Made by a program: the position numbers and the translations under genes. Shown here piece by piece: positions 28,266 through 40,809 of a stretch of 64,000 bases of DNA. Positions within the stretch are counted from its first letter, which is position 1, and every line of letters starts with the position of its first letter. Source of the stretch: Frankia alni (GTDB lineage: Bacteria; Actinomycetota; Actinomycetes; Frankiales; Frankiaceae). Where the stretch lies: contig JAMFSN010000147.1 in NCBI GenBank assembly GCA_026225295.1, forward strand, positions 1 through 64,000. Reading direction: 5' to 3'. The notes below the pieces were generated by a model, which searched no databases, was not told the DNA's origin, and worked only from the letters and a program-made list of their open reading frames with translations.

Positions 28266-30784
28266 TCAGCGCAGCTGGCGACCCAGCCTGCCGATCACGC
28301 CGGTGACGCCGGTGACGCCGGTTGGCGGGTGCTGGTCGGCGGCGGCCCGGGCCGGCTCGACGAGCCGGGCCTGCAGGCGCCGGACCGCGTCGAGATGGTC
28401 GCCCGTCCAGATCATCCGCACGGCGGTCGCGGTGGCCTGGCCGTCCGGTCCGCGCAGGTCGTGCCGGACCGCCCCGACCAGCCGACTGTCGGCCACCCGG
28501 TCGTGGGCCAGCGGGTCCCGCACCGGCTGGTGGCTGGTCAGGCCCAGAGCCAGATCGTCGTACCAGCCCCGCACCAGGTCGCTGGCCGCCGTGAGCTGGA
28601 TCCGGGCCGCGCGGCGGTCCCCGACCGCCGTGCCGTCGTCGCGTTGCCACAGGGCGAGCACGGCGTCCGCGGCCAACCGCAGTCCGACGACCCCGGTGAC
28701 CAGGCTGGTCATGTCGGCCAACGGCACCGGCTTGGCGCCCCGTTCGGCCAGGTAGGAACGGAAGGTGTCGTCCAGGCGGCGGGATGCGGCGGCGGCCCGG
28801 CCGGCGGTCGCGGTGGGCGGGACCGGGGGTGGGGGTGGGCGCCGGCTCCAGCGGGACCCGGACGGGTCCGCCTCGGCCGCCGGCTGGTCCGTGGCCAACT
28901 GGTCCGTCGCCGGTTCCCCGCCTCCGGACGGGCGGGACCCGTCCGTCGCGGGCCCGTCCGTCGGCTGGCCGGACCAGGCGCCGGGATCGCACCGCCGCAT
29001 GCCGAACGCGACCGCCTCCTCGAGGTAACGGGCGCTGTCGGTGTAGGCCTCGGCCAGGGCCCGGGTCAGGGCGGCACCCGCCCCGCGCGGCCAGAAGAGC
29101 AGGCCGACCGCCAGGCTGACCGCGCAGCCCAGGACGATGTCCTCGACCCGGACGAGACCGACCCGCCACCCGGCCGGTTCGATGATGTTGAACAGGATCA
29201 CCAGGACCAGCGTGAACGCCCCCTGCCCGGCCGCGAACGAGATGGCCCCCGGCGCGACGCCCGCGATCAGGATCGCGGGTGGCAGCAGGAACCACAGGAC
29301 CGTCGGGTCGGTCCCGACCAGCGCGAGCAGCCCGGCTCCGATCAGGAATCCGGCGACCGTCCCGGCCACCCCCCGCAGGGCGTTCTGGCCGGTGCTCAAG
29401 GCGTTCGACCGCAGCACCGACAACGTCCCGAGCACCACCCAGAACGAGTGCTGCACACCGGTCAGGTTCGCGAGCAGCACGGCTCCGCCCAGACCGACCG
29501 CGCCGCGCACGCTGTTGTGCAGCCACACGGAGTGCCGTTCGACGTGGGCCGAGGCCCGTTCCTGGGCGGCCGCGAGGGCGCCGGGCAGCCCGACCGGAGT
29601 CCGACCGAGGACGCGGGCCAGCGGGCCGCGTCGTTCGGCGGCCGCGGCCAGATCGATGTTGTCCGCGATCGCGGCCACCGCGAAGCTCATTTCCTGGGCC
29701 CGGAAGCTGAGGTCCAGCGCGCTGATGAACTCGCTGACCCGATCCAGCTGCTCGTCCGGAGCGTCGGGGACCGGCGCTCCGGCGGCGACCCGGGCCGGGG
29801 CCGGACCACCGGTCGCCCGCACGACCGGTAGTTCGGCCGCCGCGCCGCGTTCCAGTGCGTCGAGCGCGGTTCGGAGTCCGTCCTGGGCGGAGCGCAGCCC
29901 TTCCGGACCGCCGCCGGGGCGCTCCAGCAGGTCGGCCCCCTGGTCCAGCACGGCGGCAGCCGCCGCCGTGACCTCGCGCGCGGCGGCCCCGGCCGGACTC
30001 CCGGGTCGGTGCCGGCCGGACTCGATCACGATCGCGTTCAGCCAGCCCAGTTCGTCGACCAGCCGGACCACGGTCCGGGACGCGGTGCTCAGGCCGGTCG
30101 GGCGGTACGGGGTGGCCAGGAACCGCCGTTGCAGGTCGAGGACGGCGGCCGAGGCCCGGGTGCCCGTTTCGTCGTGCCGCCGGGCGCTGGGAGCGCCCGC
30201 CCGCCCCGCCGGAAGGCCACGTCGGACCGCAGCCGGGCGGCCAGGGCGCGGGCCGCGGCGGCGGCCGGGGCCCGCAGCGGATCCTGCGCGGGCGACGGCC
30301 ACAGCAGCCACACGGCGAGCACCGACGCCCCGGACGCCATGGCCCAGCCGGCCAGGCGGTCCGGGATGGCGGCGGCCGGACCGGCCAGCGACACCGGCAG
30401 GATGAACGACAACAGCAGGGACGTCGTCGCGCCGGCCAGCACCGAGCTGACCACGCCGACGAAGATCACCCCGAAGGCGACGACCGCCATGGCCACGGCG
30501 GCCAGCCATGCATCCCGCGAGGCCAGAGTGCCCAGGCAGACGAACGCCCCGCCGGTCACCCCCAGCCCGGCCTGGGCCGCCAGCCGGGACCGCGTCGGGC
30601 CGCCGAAGTCGACCAGCATGAGCATCGCGAACGCGCCGAAGGCGGCGAACGTCGCGACGTCGCCGTTGCCGATCACCCGGTCGCCGATCGCGAACAGGGC
30701 GGGCATGACGATCGCCGCCCGCCCGGCCCGGCGGAGCGCCGCCAACCCGCGGTCCCGCTGGCCCAGCCACTGCAGCGGGTGCAC
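28266..30784 (-). pseudogene. FUSC-family (aromatic-acid-exporter-like) membrane protein, apparent frameshift
   Basis: The gene reads from GTG 30784 in one frame (MHPLQWLGQRDRGLAALRRA, then several membrane helices) to about 30200, then continues in a second frame (RHDETGTRASAAVLDLQRRF onward) to the stop at 28266. Together they give an FUSC protein of about 840 residues: two blocks of membrane helices, each followed by a soluble region. The second block is GAVGLGGAVLLANLTGV ... LFNIIEPAGW. The break falls in a G/C run that can form the hairpin GGGCGCT-GGG-AGCGCCC (30182-30198), so a one-base sequencing deletion is as likely as a real mutation. It is convergent with truB and divergent from ribF. 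Confidence 0.7.
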
Positions 30785-30893
30785 CCGCCCACCGTCCCAT
30801 CCTGATCACGCCGGGCACCGGCTCCGGTGCCCGGTACCGGCCCGCGCCGTGCGCGGCCGGCACGACCCTGGTCGGCGACATTAGGCTCTGAGC

Positions 30894-31820
30894 GTGCAGC
30901 GCTGGCGAGGGATCGACAACGTGCCATCCGACTGGCGTGGTGGCGTCGTCACCGTCGGGTTCTTCGACGGGGTCCACCTCGGCCACCGCCAGATCATCGG
31001 TCGGGCCGTGAGCCGGGCCCGGGACGCGGGCGAGCCGGCCGTCGTGTTGACGTTCGACCCCCATCCGAGCGAGGTGCTGCGGCCCGGTACCCATCCGGCC
31101 CTGTTGACCACCCCCCGGTACAAGGCGGACCTGCTGGCCTCGATCGGCGTCGACATGCTGTGCGTCCAGCCGTTCACCCTCGAGTTCAGCCGCCTGTCGC
31201 CGGCCGCGTTCGTCCACGAGGTCCTGCTCGGTCAGCTGGCGGCGAGCGCCGTCGTGGTCGGGGCGAACTTCCACTACGGGCACAAGGCGGCCGGCGATGT
31301 GGCCGGCCTGGCCCGGACGGGCGCCGCCTACGGCTTCGGGGTCGAGGGGGTGCCGCTGCTCGAGGAGGACGGGGTGCTGATCTCCTCGACGCACATCCGG
31401 ACGCTGGTGCACCGGGGGGATGTGGCCACCGCCGCCCACGCCCTCGGGCGCGAGCACCGGGTGGAGGGGATCGTGGTGCGCGGCGACGCCCGGGGCCGCA
31501 CGATCGGCTACCCCACCGCCAACCTGTCGCTCACCCCCCATGCCGCGGTGCCGGCGGACGGGGTCTACGCCGGCCACGCCGTCCAGGGCGGCCGGCGCTA
31601 CGCGGCCGCCATCTCGGTCGGCACCAACCCGACGTTCGAAGGCCGGGAGCGTCGGGTCGAGGCCCACCTGCTCGACTTCGACGCCGACATTTACGGCGAG
31701 TACCTGCCGGTCGAGTTCACCGCCCGGCTGCGCGGCATGGTCCGGTTCGACTCCGTGGACGAGCTGGTGACCCAGATGGGCACCGATGTCGAGGAGACCC
31801 GCCGCCTGAGCTCGGTCTGA
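30894..31820 (+). CDS. ribF: bifunctional riboflavin kinase/FAD synthetase
   Basis: RibF phosphorylates riboflavin to FMN and adenylates it to FAD. The N-terminal nucleotidyltransferase domain has VGFFDGVHLGHRQII (about residues 20-34) and LTFDPHPSEVL, and later SSTHIRTLVHRGDV. The C-terminal kinase domain has GRTIGYPTANLS and GTNPTFEGRERRVEAHLLDF. 308 residues is standard. GTG 30894 lies about 110 bases from the divergent FUSC start. truB and ribF are usually adjacent; the FUSC gene is inserted between them here. Confidence 0.95.
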   Translation: MQRWRGIDNVPSDWRGGVVTVGFFDGVHLGHRQIIGRAVSRARDAGEPAVVLTFDPHPSEVLRPGTHPALLTTPRYKADLLASIGVDMLCVQPFTLEFSRLSPAAFVHEVLLGQLAASAVVVGANFHYGHKAAGDVAGLARTGAAYGFGVEGVPLLEEDGVLISSTHIRTLVHRGDVATAAHALGREHRVEGIVVRGDARGRTIGYPTANLSLTPHAAVPADGVYAGHAVQGGRRYAAAISVGTNPTFEGRERRVEAHLLDFDADIYGEYLPVEFTARLRGMVRFDSVDELVTQMGTDVEETRRLSSV

Positions 31821-31930
31821 GGCCAGTCCGGCATACCGGGTCATAGCGGGGCGCCGGCCGGGCAGCATGATCCGGAGATCGAGGGGGTCGGACCGCGCTG
31901 GAACCGAACGGGAGCGAGCGTCGGCTCGCG

Positions 31931-34900
31931 GTGCTGGCCGAGCTCGGCGAGCCCTACGTCCATGGGCCCGGCGCGGACGATCTGCGGGCCCCGATCGTCT
32001 GTGACCTGCTGGCCGGCGGCCTCGACGACGGCAACGGGCGCCGCTGGACGACCAGCGGCCACGGCGTCGACATCGTGGGCGCGACCGTGCTCGGGGCGTT
32101 GTCGGCCCAGAACCTCGGGCCGCTGCGCAGCCTGCGCCTGCGGAACTGTCGACTCGATGATCTGGACCTGTCCGGCTGCACGATGCCGGCCGTGGACCTG
32201 ACCGACTGCGAGCTCGGCCGGTTCTCCGCCTGGGCGCTGCGGGTGACCGGCGACGTCGCGCTGGTCGGTTGCCGGCTGAGCGGGCCCCTTGCGGCGTCCG
32301 GGGCCCAGGTCGGGCGGTTCGTCCTGCGCGGCACCTCCATTGCCGGCACGGACGCCTACGGCCGGTCGTGCGACCTGCGGCGGGCCCGCAGCGTTGGCAC
32401 GTTGCGGCTGGAGGCGGCCCCCCGCCCCGACGCCGCGGGGCCGGGCGGTGAGCCGGATCTGGTGGTGACGCTGGCCGGCTCCCTGGACGCCACCGACGGG
32501 CACTTCGGCGGTGTCGAGATCACCGGCATCACGTTCGCCGGCCGGGACCGCAACGGCGACTCCCTGGCCGTGGGACTGGCCGAGATCACCGGACGGTGCC
32601 GGATCCGGGCCGTCCAGACCGTGGGGGCCGTCCGGCTGTCGGGCGTGACCGTCGACGGCGACGTCTGGATCGGCGGCAGCCAGCTCGGGGTGAACGACCG
32701 CAACCGGTCTCTGCTGTGCGAAAGCATGCGGGTCGGCGGGGATGTCTACCTGTTCGGCGCCCAGGGCGGTCCGGCCCGCGGGCCGGACAGCCCGTTCGAG
32801 GCGGCCGGGTCGATCCGGCTCAGCGATGCCAAGGTCGGCAGCCTGCGGCTGCGGGGGGTCCAGATCGCCCAGGCGGATGCGGGCGGCAACGGTCTGCTGG
32901 CCGAACGGATGGGGGTCTCGGGGGACCTCACGATCGGCGCGGACCGGGCCGACGCGGTCGTCTCGGTCGAAGGCGCCGTCCGGTTGTCCGGAACCCAGGT
33001 CAGCGGCAACGTCGTCGTCCAGTACACGACCATCGGCGAGAACCCCCGCCACGAGTCCCTGTACTGCGACGGGCTCGGCGTCCGGGGCTTCGCGACGTTC
33101 GGCCCGCGGCTGACGACGGCCGGCACGTTCCGGCTGCCGGGCGCGGTGATCGACCGGCACCTGCGGATCGAGGGCATCCGGGTGCGCGGCCACAACGCCT
33201 ACCGGACCAGCCTTTACGCCGAAAGCCTGAACGTCGGCGGCCGGGTGCTGCTCACCGCGGCCTACGACCTGGACAGCAGCGTCTCCCCGTTCCGGGGGAC
33301 GGAGCCCGAACCCCCGCCCGAGGACCATTTCGCGATGGCCGGGGCCGTCCAGCTCGTGCGGGCCCGGCTCGGTGGTCTGACCGTGCGGTGGGGCGTCATC
33401 GGCGGCGGGGACCTCGACGGCGACGGTCTGATCGCCCACGCCGTGCAGGTCGTCAGCGACGTGGTCCTCGGCCCGCGACTTGAGGTCCGGGGCGCGGTGC
33501 ACCTGGCCTCGATGACGGCCAGTTACGTCCGCTCGGACGGCGTCACGATCGGCGCCAACCGGGACCACCATTCGATCGTCGCCGACTCGTTGACGGTGTC
33601 CACCGACCTGCTGCTGTCCGGGCCGACCGCGGGCCCCGACAACTTCCGCCCCGACAGCGTCGGCGGCCTGCTGACGACCGAGGGCTCCGTTCAGCTCAAC
33701 GGGGCCCGGATCGGCGGCCGGCTCCGGCTGTCGGGCGCCCGCCTGGGTGCCGCCGACGCGACCGGGGCGCTGGTCGCCGACGCGATGCACGTCACCGGCG
33801 ACGTGCTGCTGGAAGCGGCCGGCCGGCCGTTCTCGGCGGCCGGACCCGTGCGGCTGTCCGGGTCCCGGATCGTCGGCGATCTGCGGATCACCGCCGCCCG
33901 TATCACCGGCCACACCACCGGGAACGGCTACTCGCTGCTCGGTGACCATCTCCGGGTCACCGGCGAGGTTGCGATCACCGGATCGGGCGCGCCGGGGGAC
34001 CGGGCCGGAACGACCGTGCTGAGCGGAGCGATCCGGCTGTCGGACGCGAACCTCGGCGGGTTCCAGCTGGTCGGGGTGCGCGTTCTGGGGACCGATCACG
34101 GCGCGAATGCGCTGGTGCTGCACGGCACCACGGTCGACGGGCGGATGCGGCTCGGTCGGGACCTGTGGCTCGCGGGCGCGGTCGGCATGGGGGAAGCCTC
34201 GATGACCCGCCTGGACTGCGACGGGGTCGACATCGGCGCGGCCGACCAGGACGGCGTCGCGTTCGCCGTTGAGAACCTCACCGTCCGGGGGTCGGCCCGG
34301 TTCGTCGGACTGGCTCTCCGGGCCGGGTCGTTGCGCCTGTTCGGGGCGAACGTGGCGAGCAACCTGCTGTTGGACGGGTGCCGGCTCGAGGGTGCCGACC
34401 GCCATGCGCTGTCGGTCGTGCTCGACAGCACGCGGGTCGGCGGTGACCTCGCCGTTCGCGATCTGGAGACGGCCGGGGGCCTGGCCCTGCGGGGGGTCCG
34501 GGTCGACGGCGAGCTCCGGATGGCCCTGTCCGACCGGATCCGGGGGGCGGTGCTGCTCGGCGGGGCGTCCGCGCGGGTGATGCGCGACGAGTGGCCGCCG
34601 TCCACCGCCACCCGCCGGTGGAGCCTGCCCGGCCGCAACCGCGTTCCCCAACCGCTGCCCGGCCCGGGCATCGACCTCGTCGGGTTCAACTACGAGGTGA
34701 TCCACGCGTCGGCCGAGCAGGGGTGGCGGTACCGGTTGCGCTGGCTGGAGTCGCGCCCGGGGCCGGAGGCCGGAGCCGATGGCCGGCCGGCCGGGGAACG
34801 GACCCCGTTCCACGCCCAACCCCACGGCCATCTGGCCGCGATGTACCGCCGCCACGGCGACAGCGCCTCGGCGCGGGCCGTCCGGATCGCCCAGCAGCAG

Positions 34901-35377
34901 GCCATCGACCGGCAGATCCGCGCGGGCGCGGCCTCGGCCCGGTGGCTGCGGTACCCGGCCCGGCGGCTGCTCTACCTGACGGTCGGTTACGGCTACCGGC
35001 CCTGGCGGGTCGCGTGGTGGGCGGCCGGCGTGATGTTGGTGATGTACGCCCTGCTGACGGCGGCTCCGGCCGGCGTCATGATCCCCTCGGAACGGTCGCT
35101 GTCGGCGGCCGCCAACGCGGGGGCCCTGGCCGGGTCCGCGCCGGCTGCCGAGCAGTGCCCGCGGGCCTACCCGTGCCTGAGCCGGGCCGGGTACGCGGCC
35201 GACACCTTCCTGCCGATCGTCGACCTCGACCAGGAGGACTCGTGGCGGCCGAGCGGCCGGGGCGGCTGGGGCCGGGCGTTGGTGGCTTACCAGTGGTTCG
35301 CGATCGCCTCCGGGTGGGTGCTGACCACCATCGTGATCGCCGCGGTCACCGGGGTCGTGCGCCGCGACGAACCGTAG
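31931..35377 (+). CDS. large repeat protein with C-terminal membrane helices
   Basis: 1148 residues. The first 930 or so consist of a repeated unit of about 25-60 residues (variants of G.VRLSGARIGG.LRLSG or V.GDV.L) like a right-handed beta-solenoid of the pentapeptide or polymer-forming type. The C-terminal part has a charged segment (HAQPHGHLAAMYRRHGDSASARAV), a helix WAAGVMLVMYALLTAAPAGV, an extracytoplasmic loop with two Cys (EQCPRAYPCLSRAGYAADTF) and a final helix. Similar streptomycete proteins have been called membrane-associated oxidoreductase (from memory), but no cofactor site is visible. GTG 31931 is the only standard start after an upstream stop, yet the 11 codons before it read like coding sequence (LEPNGSERRLA), so CTG 31898 is possible. 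Confidence 0.8.
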   Translation: MLAELGEPYVHGPGADDLRAPIVCDLLAGGLDDGNGRRWTTSGHGVDIVGATVLGALSAQNLGPLRSLRLRNCRLDDLDLSGCTMPAVDLTDCELGRFSAWALRVTGDVALVGCRLSGPLAASGAQVGRFVLRGTSIAGTDAYGRSCDLRRARSVGTLRLEAAPRPDAAGPGGEPDLVVTLAGSLDATDGHFGGVEITGITFAGRDRNGDSLAVGLAEITGRCRIRAVQTVGAVRLSGVTVDGDVWIGGSQLGVNDRNRSLLCESMRVGGDVYLFGAQGGPARGPDSPFEAAGSIRLSDAKVGSLRLRGVQIAQADAGGNGLLAERMGVSGDLTIGADRADAVVSVEGAVRLSGTQVSGNVVVQYTTIGENPRHESLYCDGLGVRGFATFGPRLTTAGTFRLPGAVIDRHLRIEGIRVRGHNAYRTSLYAESLNVGGRVLLTAAYDLDSSVSPFRGTEPEPPPEDHFAMAGAVQLVRARLGGLTVRWGVIGGGDLDGDGLIAHAVQVVSDVVLGPRLEVRGAVHLASMTASYVRSDGVTIGANRDHHSIVADSLTVSTDLLLSGPTAGPDNFRPDSVGGLLTTEGSVQLNGARIGGRLRLSGARLGAADATGALVADAMHVTGDVLLEAAGRPFSAAGPVRLSGSRIVGDLRITAARITGHTTGNGYSLLGDHLRVTGEVAITGSGAPGDRAGTTVLSGAIRLSDANLGGFQLVGVRVLGTDHGANALVLHGTTVDGRMRLGRDLWLAGAVGMGEASMTRLDCDGVDIGAADQDGVAFAVENLTVRGSARFVGLALRAGSLRLFGANVASNLLLDGCRLEGADRHALSVVLDSTRVGGDLAVRDLETAGGLALRGVRVDGELRMALSDRIRGAVLLGGASARVMRDEWPPSTATRRWSLPGRNRVPQPLPGPGIDLVGFNYEVIHASAEQGWRYRLRWLESRPGPEAGADGRPAGERTPFHAQPHGHLAAMYRRHGDSASARAVRIAQQQAIDRQIRAGAASARWLRYPARRLLYLTVGYGYRPWRVAWWAAGVMLVMYALLTAAPAGVMIPSERSLSAAANAGALAGSAPAAEQCPRAYPCLSRAGYAADTFLPIVDLDQEDSWRPSGRGGWGRALVAYQWFAIASGWVLTTIVIAAVTGVVRRDEP

Positions 35378-35475
35378 TGGCGGCACGTTGGTAAGCTGTC
35401 GGTTGGTAACCAGGTGTGTCAAAGCTGTCCGGGTGTGGAAGACCCCGGCGCGCACCGTAACCGGAAGAGGGACGC

Positions 35476-35745
35476 GTGGCGCTCGCGAGCGACGAAAAGC
35501 AGAAGATCATGACGGAGTACGCCACCGTCGAGCGTGACACGGGTTCGCCCGAGGTCCAGGTAGCGGTCCTGACCAAGCGGATCAGCGACCTGACCGAGCA
35601 CCTCAAGGTGCACAAGCATGACCACCACAGTCGTCGTGGCCTGCTCCTGCTGGTGGGTCGCCGTCGGCGGCTGCTGAACTATCTGGCCAAGACCGACATC
35701 GGTCGCTACCGCTCGTTGATCGAGCGACTAGGACTTCGCCGGTAG
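35476..35745 (+). CDS. rpsO: 30S ribosomal protein S15
   Basis: S15 binds 16S rRNA early in assembly and bridges to the 50S subunit. The 89-residue product is canonical: [30 protein letters not shown], then [35 protein letters not shown] 35476 follows GAAGAGGGA. A TAAGCT hexamer at 35392-35397 could be the -10 of its own promoter (-35 unclear). Confidence 0.98.
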   Translation: MALASDEKQKIMTEYATVERDTGSPEVQVAVLTKRISDLTEHLKVHKHDHHSRRGLLLLVGRRRRLLNYLAKTDIGRYRSLIERLGLRR

Positions 35746-35752
35746 CGGCGGA

Positions 35753-35785
35753 TGAGGGAGCGGCCCCGCCGGGGACGCTCCCTCA
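35753..35785 (+). terminator. hairpin terminator after rpsO
   Basis: A 10-bp perfect stem (TGAGGGAGCG with CGCTCCCTCA) starts eight bases after the rpsO stop; the GC-rich 13-base loop can pair further. No T-tract. The rest of the gap to pnp (35786-35981) shows no credible gene. Confidence 0.7.
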
Positions 35786-35981
35786 CGTGCATCACCGCCC
35801 GTGGCGTTGGCCGCGGGCACCCGACCCGACCGGGTCGACAGGGCGGCGCGAGCCGCCGGTCCTCGGTGGTGGTTGCCGGGAGCGCCGCGGAAACGCCGGC
35901 GGCCCGACGACTTCGACTGAGCACCGGCCTTCATACGTGCCGACCGGACCGATCCGGCGATGCTAGGAGGAATGGTTCTCA

Positions 35982-38183
35982 GTGGATGACAACACGACCA
36001 CGACCGAGGCTGTGATCGACAATGGTGCCGCGGGTACGCGCACCATCCGGTTCGAGACCGGCCGGCTGGCCCGGCAGGCGGCCGGCTCGGCCGTCGCCTA
36101 CCTCGGCGACACGATGGTGCTCTCCGCGACCACCGTCAGTCGTAACCCGAAGGAAAACCTCGACTTCTTCCCGCTCACCGTGGACGTCGAGGAGCGCATG
36201 TACGCGGCCGGGCGGATCCCCGGTTCGTTCTTCCGCCGCGAAGGCCGGCCGAGCGAGGACGCGATCCTCACCTGTCGGCTGATCGACCGCCCGCTGCGGC
36301 CGTCGTTCGCCAAGGGTCTGCGCAACGAGATCCAGATCGTCGAGACGGTCCTGGCCCTTGACCCGGAGACGCTCTACGACGTGGTCGCGATCAACGCGGC
36401 CAGCGCGTCGACGATCCTGGCCGGCCTGCCGTTCTCCGGCCCGATCGGCGCGACCCGGGTGGCCTTCGTCGACGCCGCCTGGATCGCCTTCCCGACCCAC
36501 GAGGAACTGTCCCGGGCCACCTTCGACATGGTCGTCGCCGGCCGGGTCCTCGACGACGGCTCCGACGTCGCGATCATGATGGTCGAGGCGGAAGCCACCC
36601 CGGGTGCGGTCGAGCTGATCGCCGGGGGTTCCCCGGCGCCGACCGAGGACGTGGTGGCCGCCGGCCTGGAGGCCGCCAAGCCCGCGATCCGCGAGCTGTG
36701 CCGGGCCCAGAGCGAGCTGGCCGGGTCGGCCGCCAAGCCGACCCGCGACTTCCCGGTCTACCTCGACCACTCCGACGACGTGGTCGAGGCCCTGTCGGCC
36801 GCGGTCGGCGACGAGCTGTCCGCCGCGCTGCGCATCGCCGGCAAGCTCGAGCGCGAGGCGGAGCTCGACCGGGTCAAGGACCTGGCCAAGGAGAAGCTCG
36901 CCACCCAGTTCGAGGGGCGCGAGAAGGAGATCTCCCCGGCCGTCCGCACCCTCACCAAGAAGCTGGTGCGCAAGCGCGTCGTGTCCGAGGGCATCCGGAT
37001 CGACGGTCGCGGTCTGACCGACATCCGCGCGCTGTCGGCCGAGGTCGAGGTCGTTCCCCGGGTGCACGGGTCGGCCCTGTTCGAGCGGGGCGAGACCCAG
37101 ATCCTGGGCGTCACCACCCTGGCGATGCTCCGGATGGAGCAGATGATCGACACGCTCAACCCCGACCGCACCAAGCGGTACATGCACAACTACAACTTCC
37201 CGCCGTACTCGACCGGTGAGACCGGCCGGGTCGGTTCGCCCAAGCGGCGCGAGATCGGCCACGGCGCGCTCGCCGAGCGGGCCCTGCTGCCGGTGCTGCC
37301 GGCCCGCGAGGACTTCCCGTACGCGATCCGCCAGGTGTCCGAGGCGCTGAGCTCCAACGGCTCGACCAGCATGGGTTCGGTGTGCGCGAGCACGCTGTCC
37401 CTGCTCAACGCCGGGGTGCCGCTCAAGGCGCCGGTGGCCGGCATCGCGATGGGCCTCATCCACGAGGGCGACGAGTTCGTCACGTTGACCGATATTCTCG
37501 GGGCTGAGGACGCCTACGGCGACATGGACTTCAAGGTCGCCGGCACCAAGGACTTCGTGACGGCGCTGCAGCTGGACACCAAGCTGGCCGGTATCCCGGC
37601 CAGCGTGCTGGCCGCCGCTCTGCAGCAGGCCAAGGCCGCGCGGCTGGCGATCCTGGACGTGATGGCCGGCGCGATCGACACGCCGGACGAGATGTCCCCG
37701 TTCGCGCCGCGCGTCATCTCGGTGAAGATCCCGGTCGACAAGATCGGCGAGGTGATCGGGCCCAAGGGCAAGATGATCAACCAGATCCAGGCCGACACCG
37801 GCGCGGACATCAGCGTCGAGGACGACGGCACCATCTACATCGGTGCCTCGGACGGACCGTCGGCCGAGGCGGCGCGGACCACGATCAACCAGATCGCGAA
37901 CCCGCAGATGCCCGAGGTCGGCGAGCGCTACCTCGGCACCATCGTGAAGATCACCGCGTTCGGCGCGTTCGTCTCGCTGACCCCCGGCAAGGACGGCCTG
38001 CTGCACGTCAGCAAGCTCAAGCAGCTGTCCGGTGGCAAGCGGGTCGAAAAGGTCGAGGACCTGCTGTCGGTCGGCCAGAAGCTCCAGGTCGAGATCTCGG
38101 AGATCGACGCCCGGGGCAAGATCAGCCTGGCTCCGGTCGCCGAGACCGCCGACGACGCCGCGCCCGCCCCGACCAGCGTCTGA
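35982..38183 (+). CDS. pnp: polyribonucleotide nucleotidyltransferase (PNPase)
   Basis: PNPase degrades RNA 3' to 5' by phosphorolysis and in actinobacteria can also add tails. Two RNase PH domains are seen: the first with [21 protein letters not shown] and [25 protein letters not shown]; the second with [32 protein letters not shown] and [10 protein letters not shown]. The KH domain follows ([20 protein letters not shown], near residue 592), then an S1 domain ([20 protein letters not shown]). 733 residues. GTG 35982 is 11 bases after AGGAGG. An ATG at 35972 opens only five codons in another frame. Confidence 0.97.
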   Translation: MDDNTTTTEAVIDNGAAGTRTIRFETGRLARQAAGSAVAYLGDTMVLSATTVSRNPKENLDFFPLTVDVEERMYAAGRIPGSFFRREGRPSEDAILTCRLIDRPLRPSFAKGLRNEIQIVETVLALDPETLYDVVAINAASASTILAGLPFSGPIGATRVAFVDAAWIAFPTHEELSRATFDMVVAGRVLDDGSDVAIMMVEAEATPGAVELIAGGSPAPTEDVVAAGLEAAKPAIRELCRAQSELAGSAAKPTRDFPVYLDHSDDVVEALSAAVGDELSAALRIAGKLEREAELDRVKDLAKEKLATQFEGREKEISPAVRTLTKKLVRKRVVSEGIRIDGRGLTDIRALSAEVEVVPRVHGSALFERGETQILGVTTLAMLRMEQMIDTLNPDRTKRYMHNYNFPPYSTGETGRVGSPKRREIGHGALAERALLPVLPAREDFPYAIRQVSEALSSNGSTSMGSVCASTLSLLNAGVPLKAPVAGIAMGLIHEGDEFVTLTDILGAEDAYGDMDFKVAGTKDFVTALQLDTKLAGIPASVLAAALQQAKAARLAILDVMAGAIDTPDEMSPFAPRVISVKIPVDKIGEVIGPKGKMINQIQADTGADISVEDDGTIYIGASDGPSAEAARTTINQIANPQMPEVGERYLGTIVKITAFGAFVSLTPGKDGLLHVSKLKQLSGGKRVEKVEDLLSVGQKLQVEISEIDARGKISLAPVAETADDAAPAPTSV

Positions 38184-38186
38184 CGC

Positions 38187-40243
<2,057 letters not shown>

Positions 40244-40250
40244 ACGCCCG

Positions 40251-40808
40251 ATGAAGGCCCGCACCGTCGTCGTCATTCTCACGGCGGCGTTGATCTTCTA
40301 CATGGGACTGATCGGCGTCCGCGGGATCGAGCTGCTCGACAATCCCGGGTGGACCGAGCGCGGTCTTGGTCTCGGGGTGGTGTTCCTGCCGGTGATCGGG
40401 GCGGTGCTGGTGACCCGCGAACTGCGGTTCGGCTTCGCCACCGAGAAGCTCGGCCGGGCGCTGGGCCCGGAGGACCCGTCCGGGCCGGCGGCTGTCGACG
40501 AGGCGGTCGCCGCCCTGGTCGTTCCCGGTGGCGCAAAGATCCCGGGGGCTGGAAAGGCCGCTGGCGGTGATCCGCCGCGGGCCCCCTCCGGCCGGCTCGA
40601 TCGGGACTACGCCGATGCGGTCTTCGTGGTTCGCAAGGCCCAGGCCGAAGCGGCGCCGAGCGACTGGCGGGTCTGGTACCGGCTGGCCCTGGCTTACTCC
40701 GATGCCCGGGACACGGCCCGGGCCCGTCGGACGATGCGGCACGCCATCGAGCTTGAAAGCCGGGAGCCGGCGCCTGGGCGCTCCGACCAGGATTCCCGGT
40801 CGAGCTGA
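40251..40808 (+). CDS. conserved actinobacterial membrane protein with TPR-like tail
   Basis: 185 residues. Two N-terminal membrane helices (VVVILTAALIFYMGLIGV and GLGLGVVFLPVIGAVLVT) are followed by a linker and a helical segment resembling one or two TPR units (WRVWYRLALAYSDARDTARARRTMRHAIEL). It starts seven bases after dapB. M. tuberculosis also has a predicted transmembrane protein gene beside dapB (Rv2772c, from memory). Function unknown. Confidence 0.82.
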   Translation: MKARTVVVILTAALIFYMGLIGVRGIELLDNPGWTERGLGLGVVFLPVIGAVLVTRELRFGFATEKLGRALGPEDPSGPAAVDEAVAALVVPGGAKIPGAGKAAGGDPPRAPSGRLDRDYADAVFVVRKAQAEAAPSDWRVWYRLALAYSDARDTARARRTMRHAIELESREPAPGRSDQDSRSS

Positions 40809-40809
40809 C

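Noticed and set aside
31841-35455. Open frame of 1204 codons on the - strand opposite the repeat protein
   Set aside because: Composition is shadow-like (Pro/Arg/Asp/Gln-rich) and the + strand frame has a coherent repeat structure and membrane helices.
35972-35989. Five-codon upstream frame before pnp (ATG 35972)
   Set aside because: The ATG is one base from AGGAGG, too close for initiation; GTG 35982 has workable spacing.
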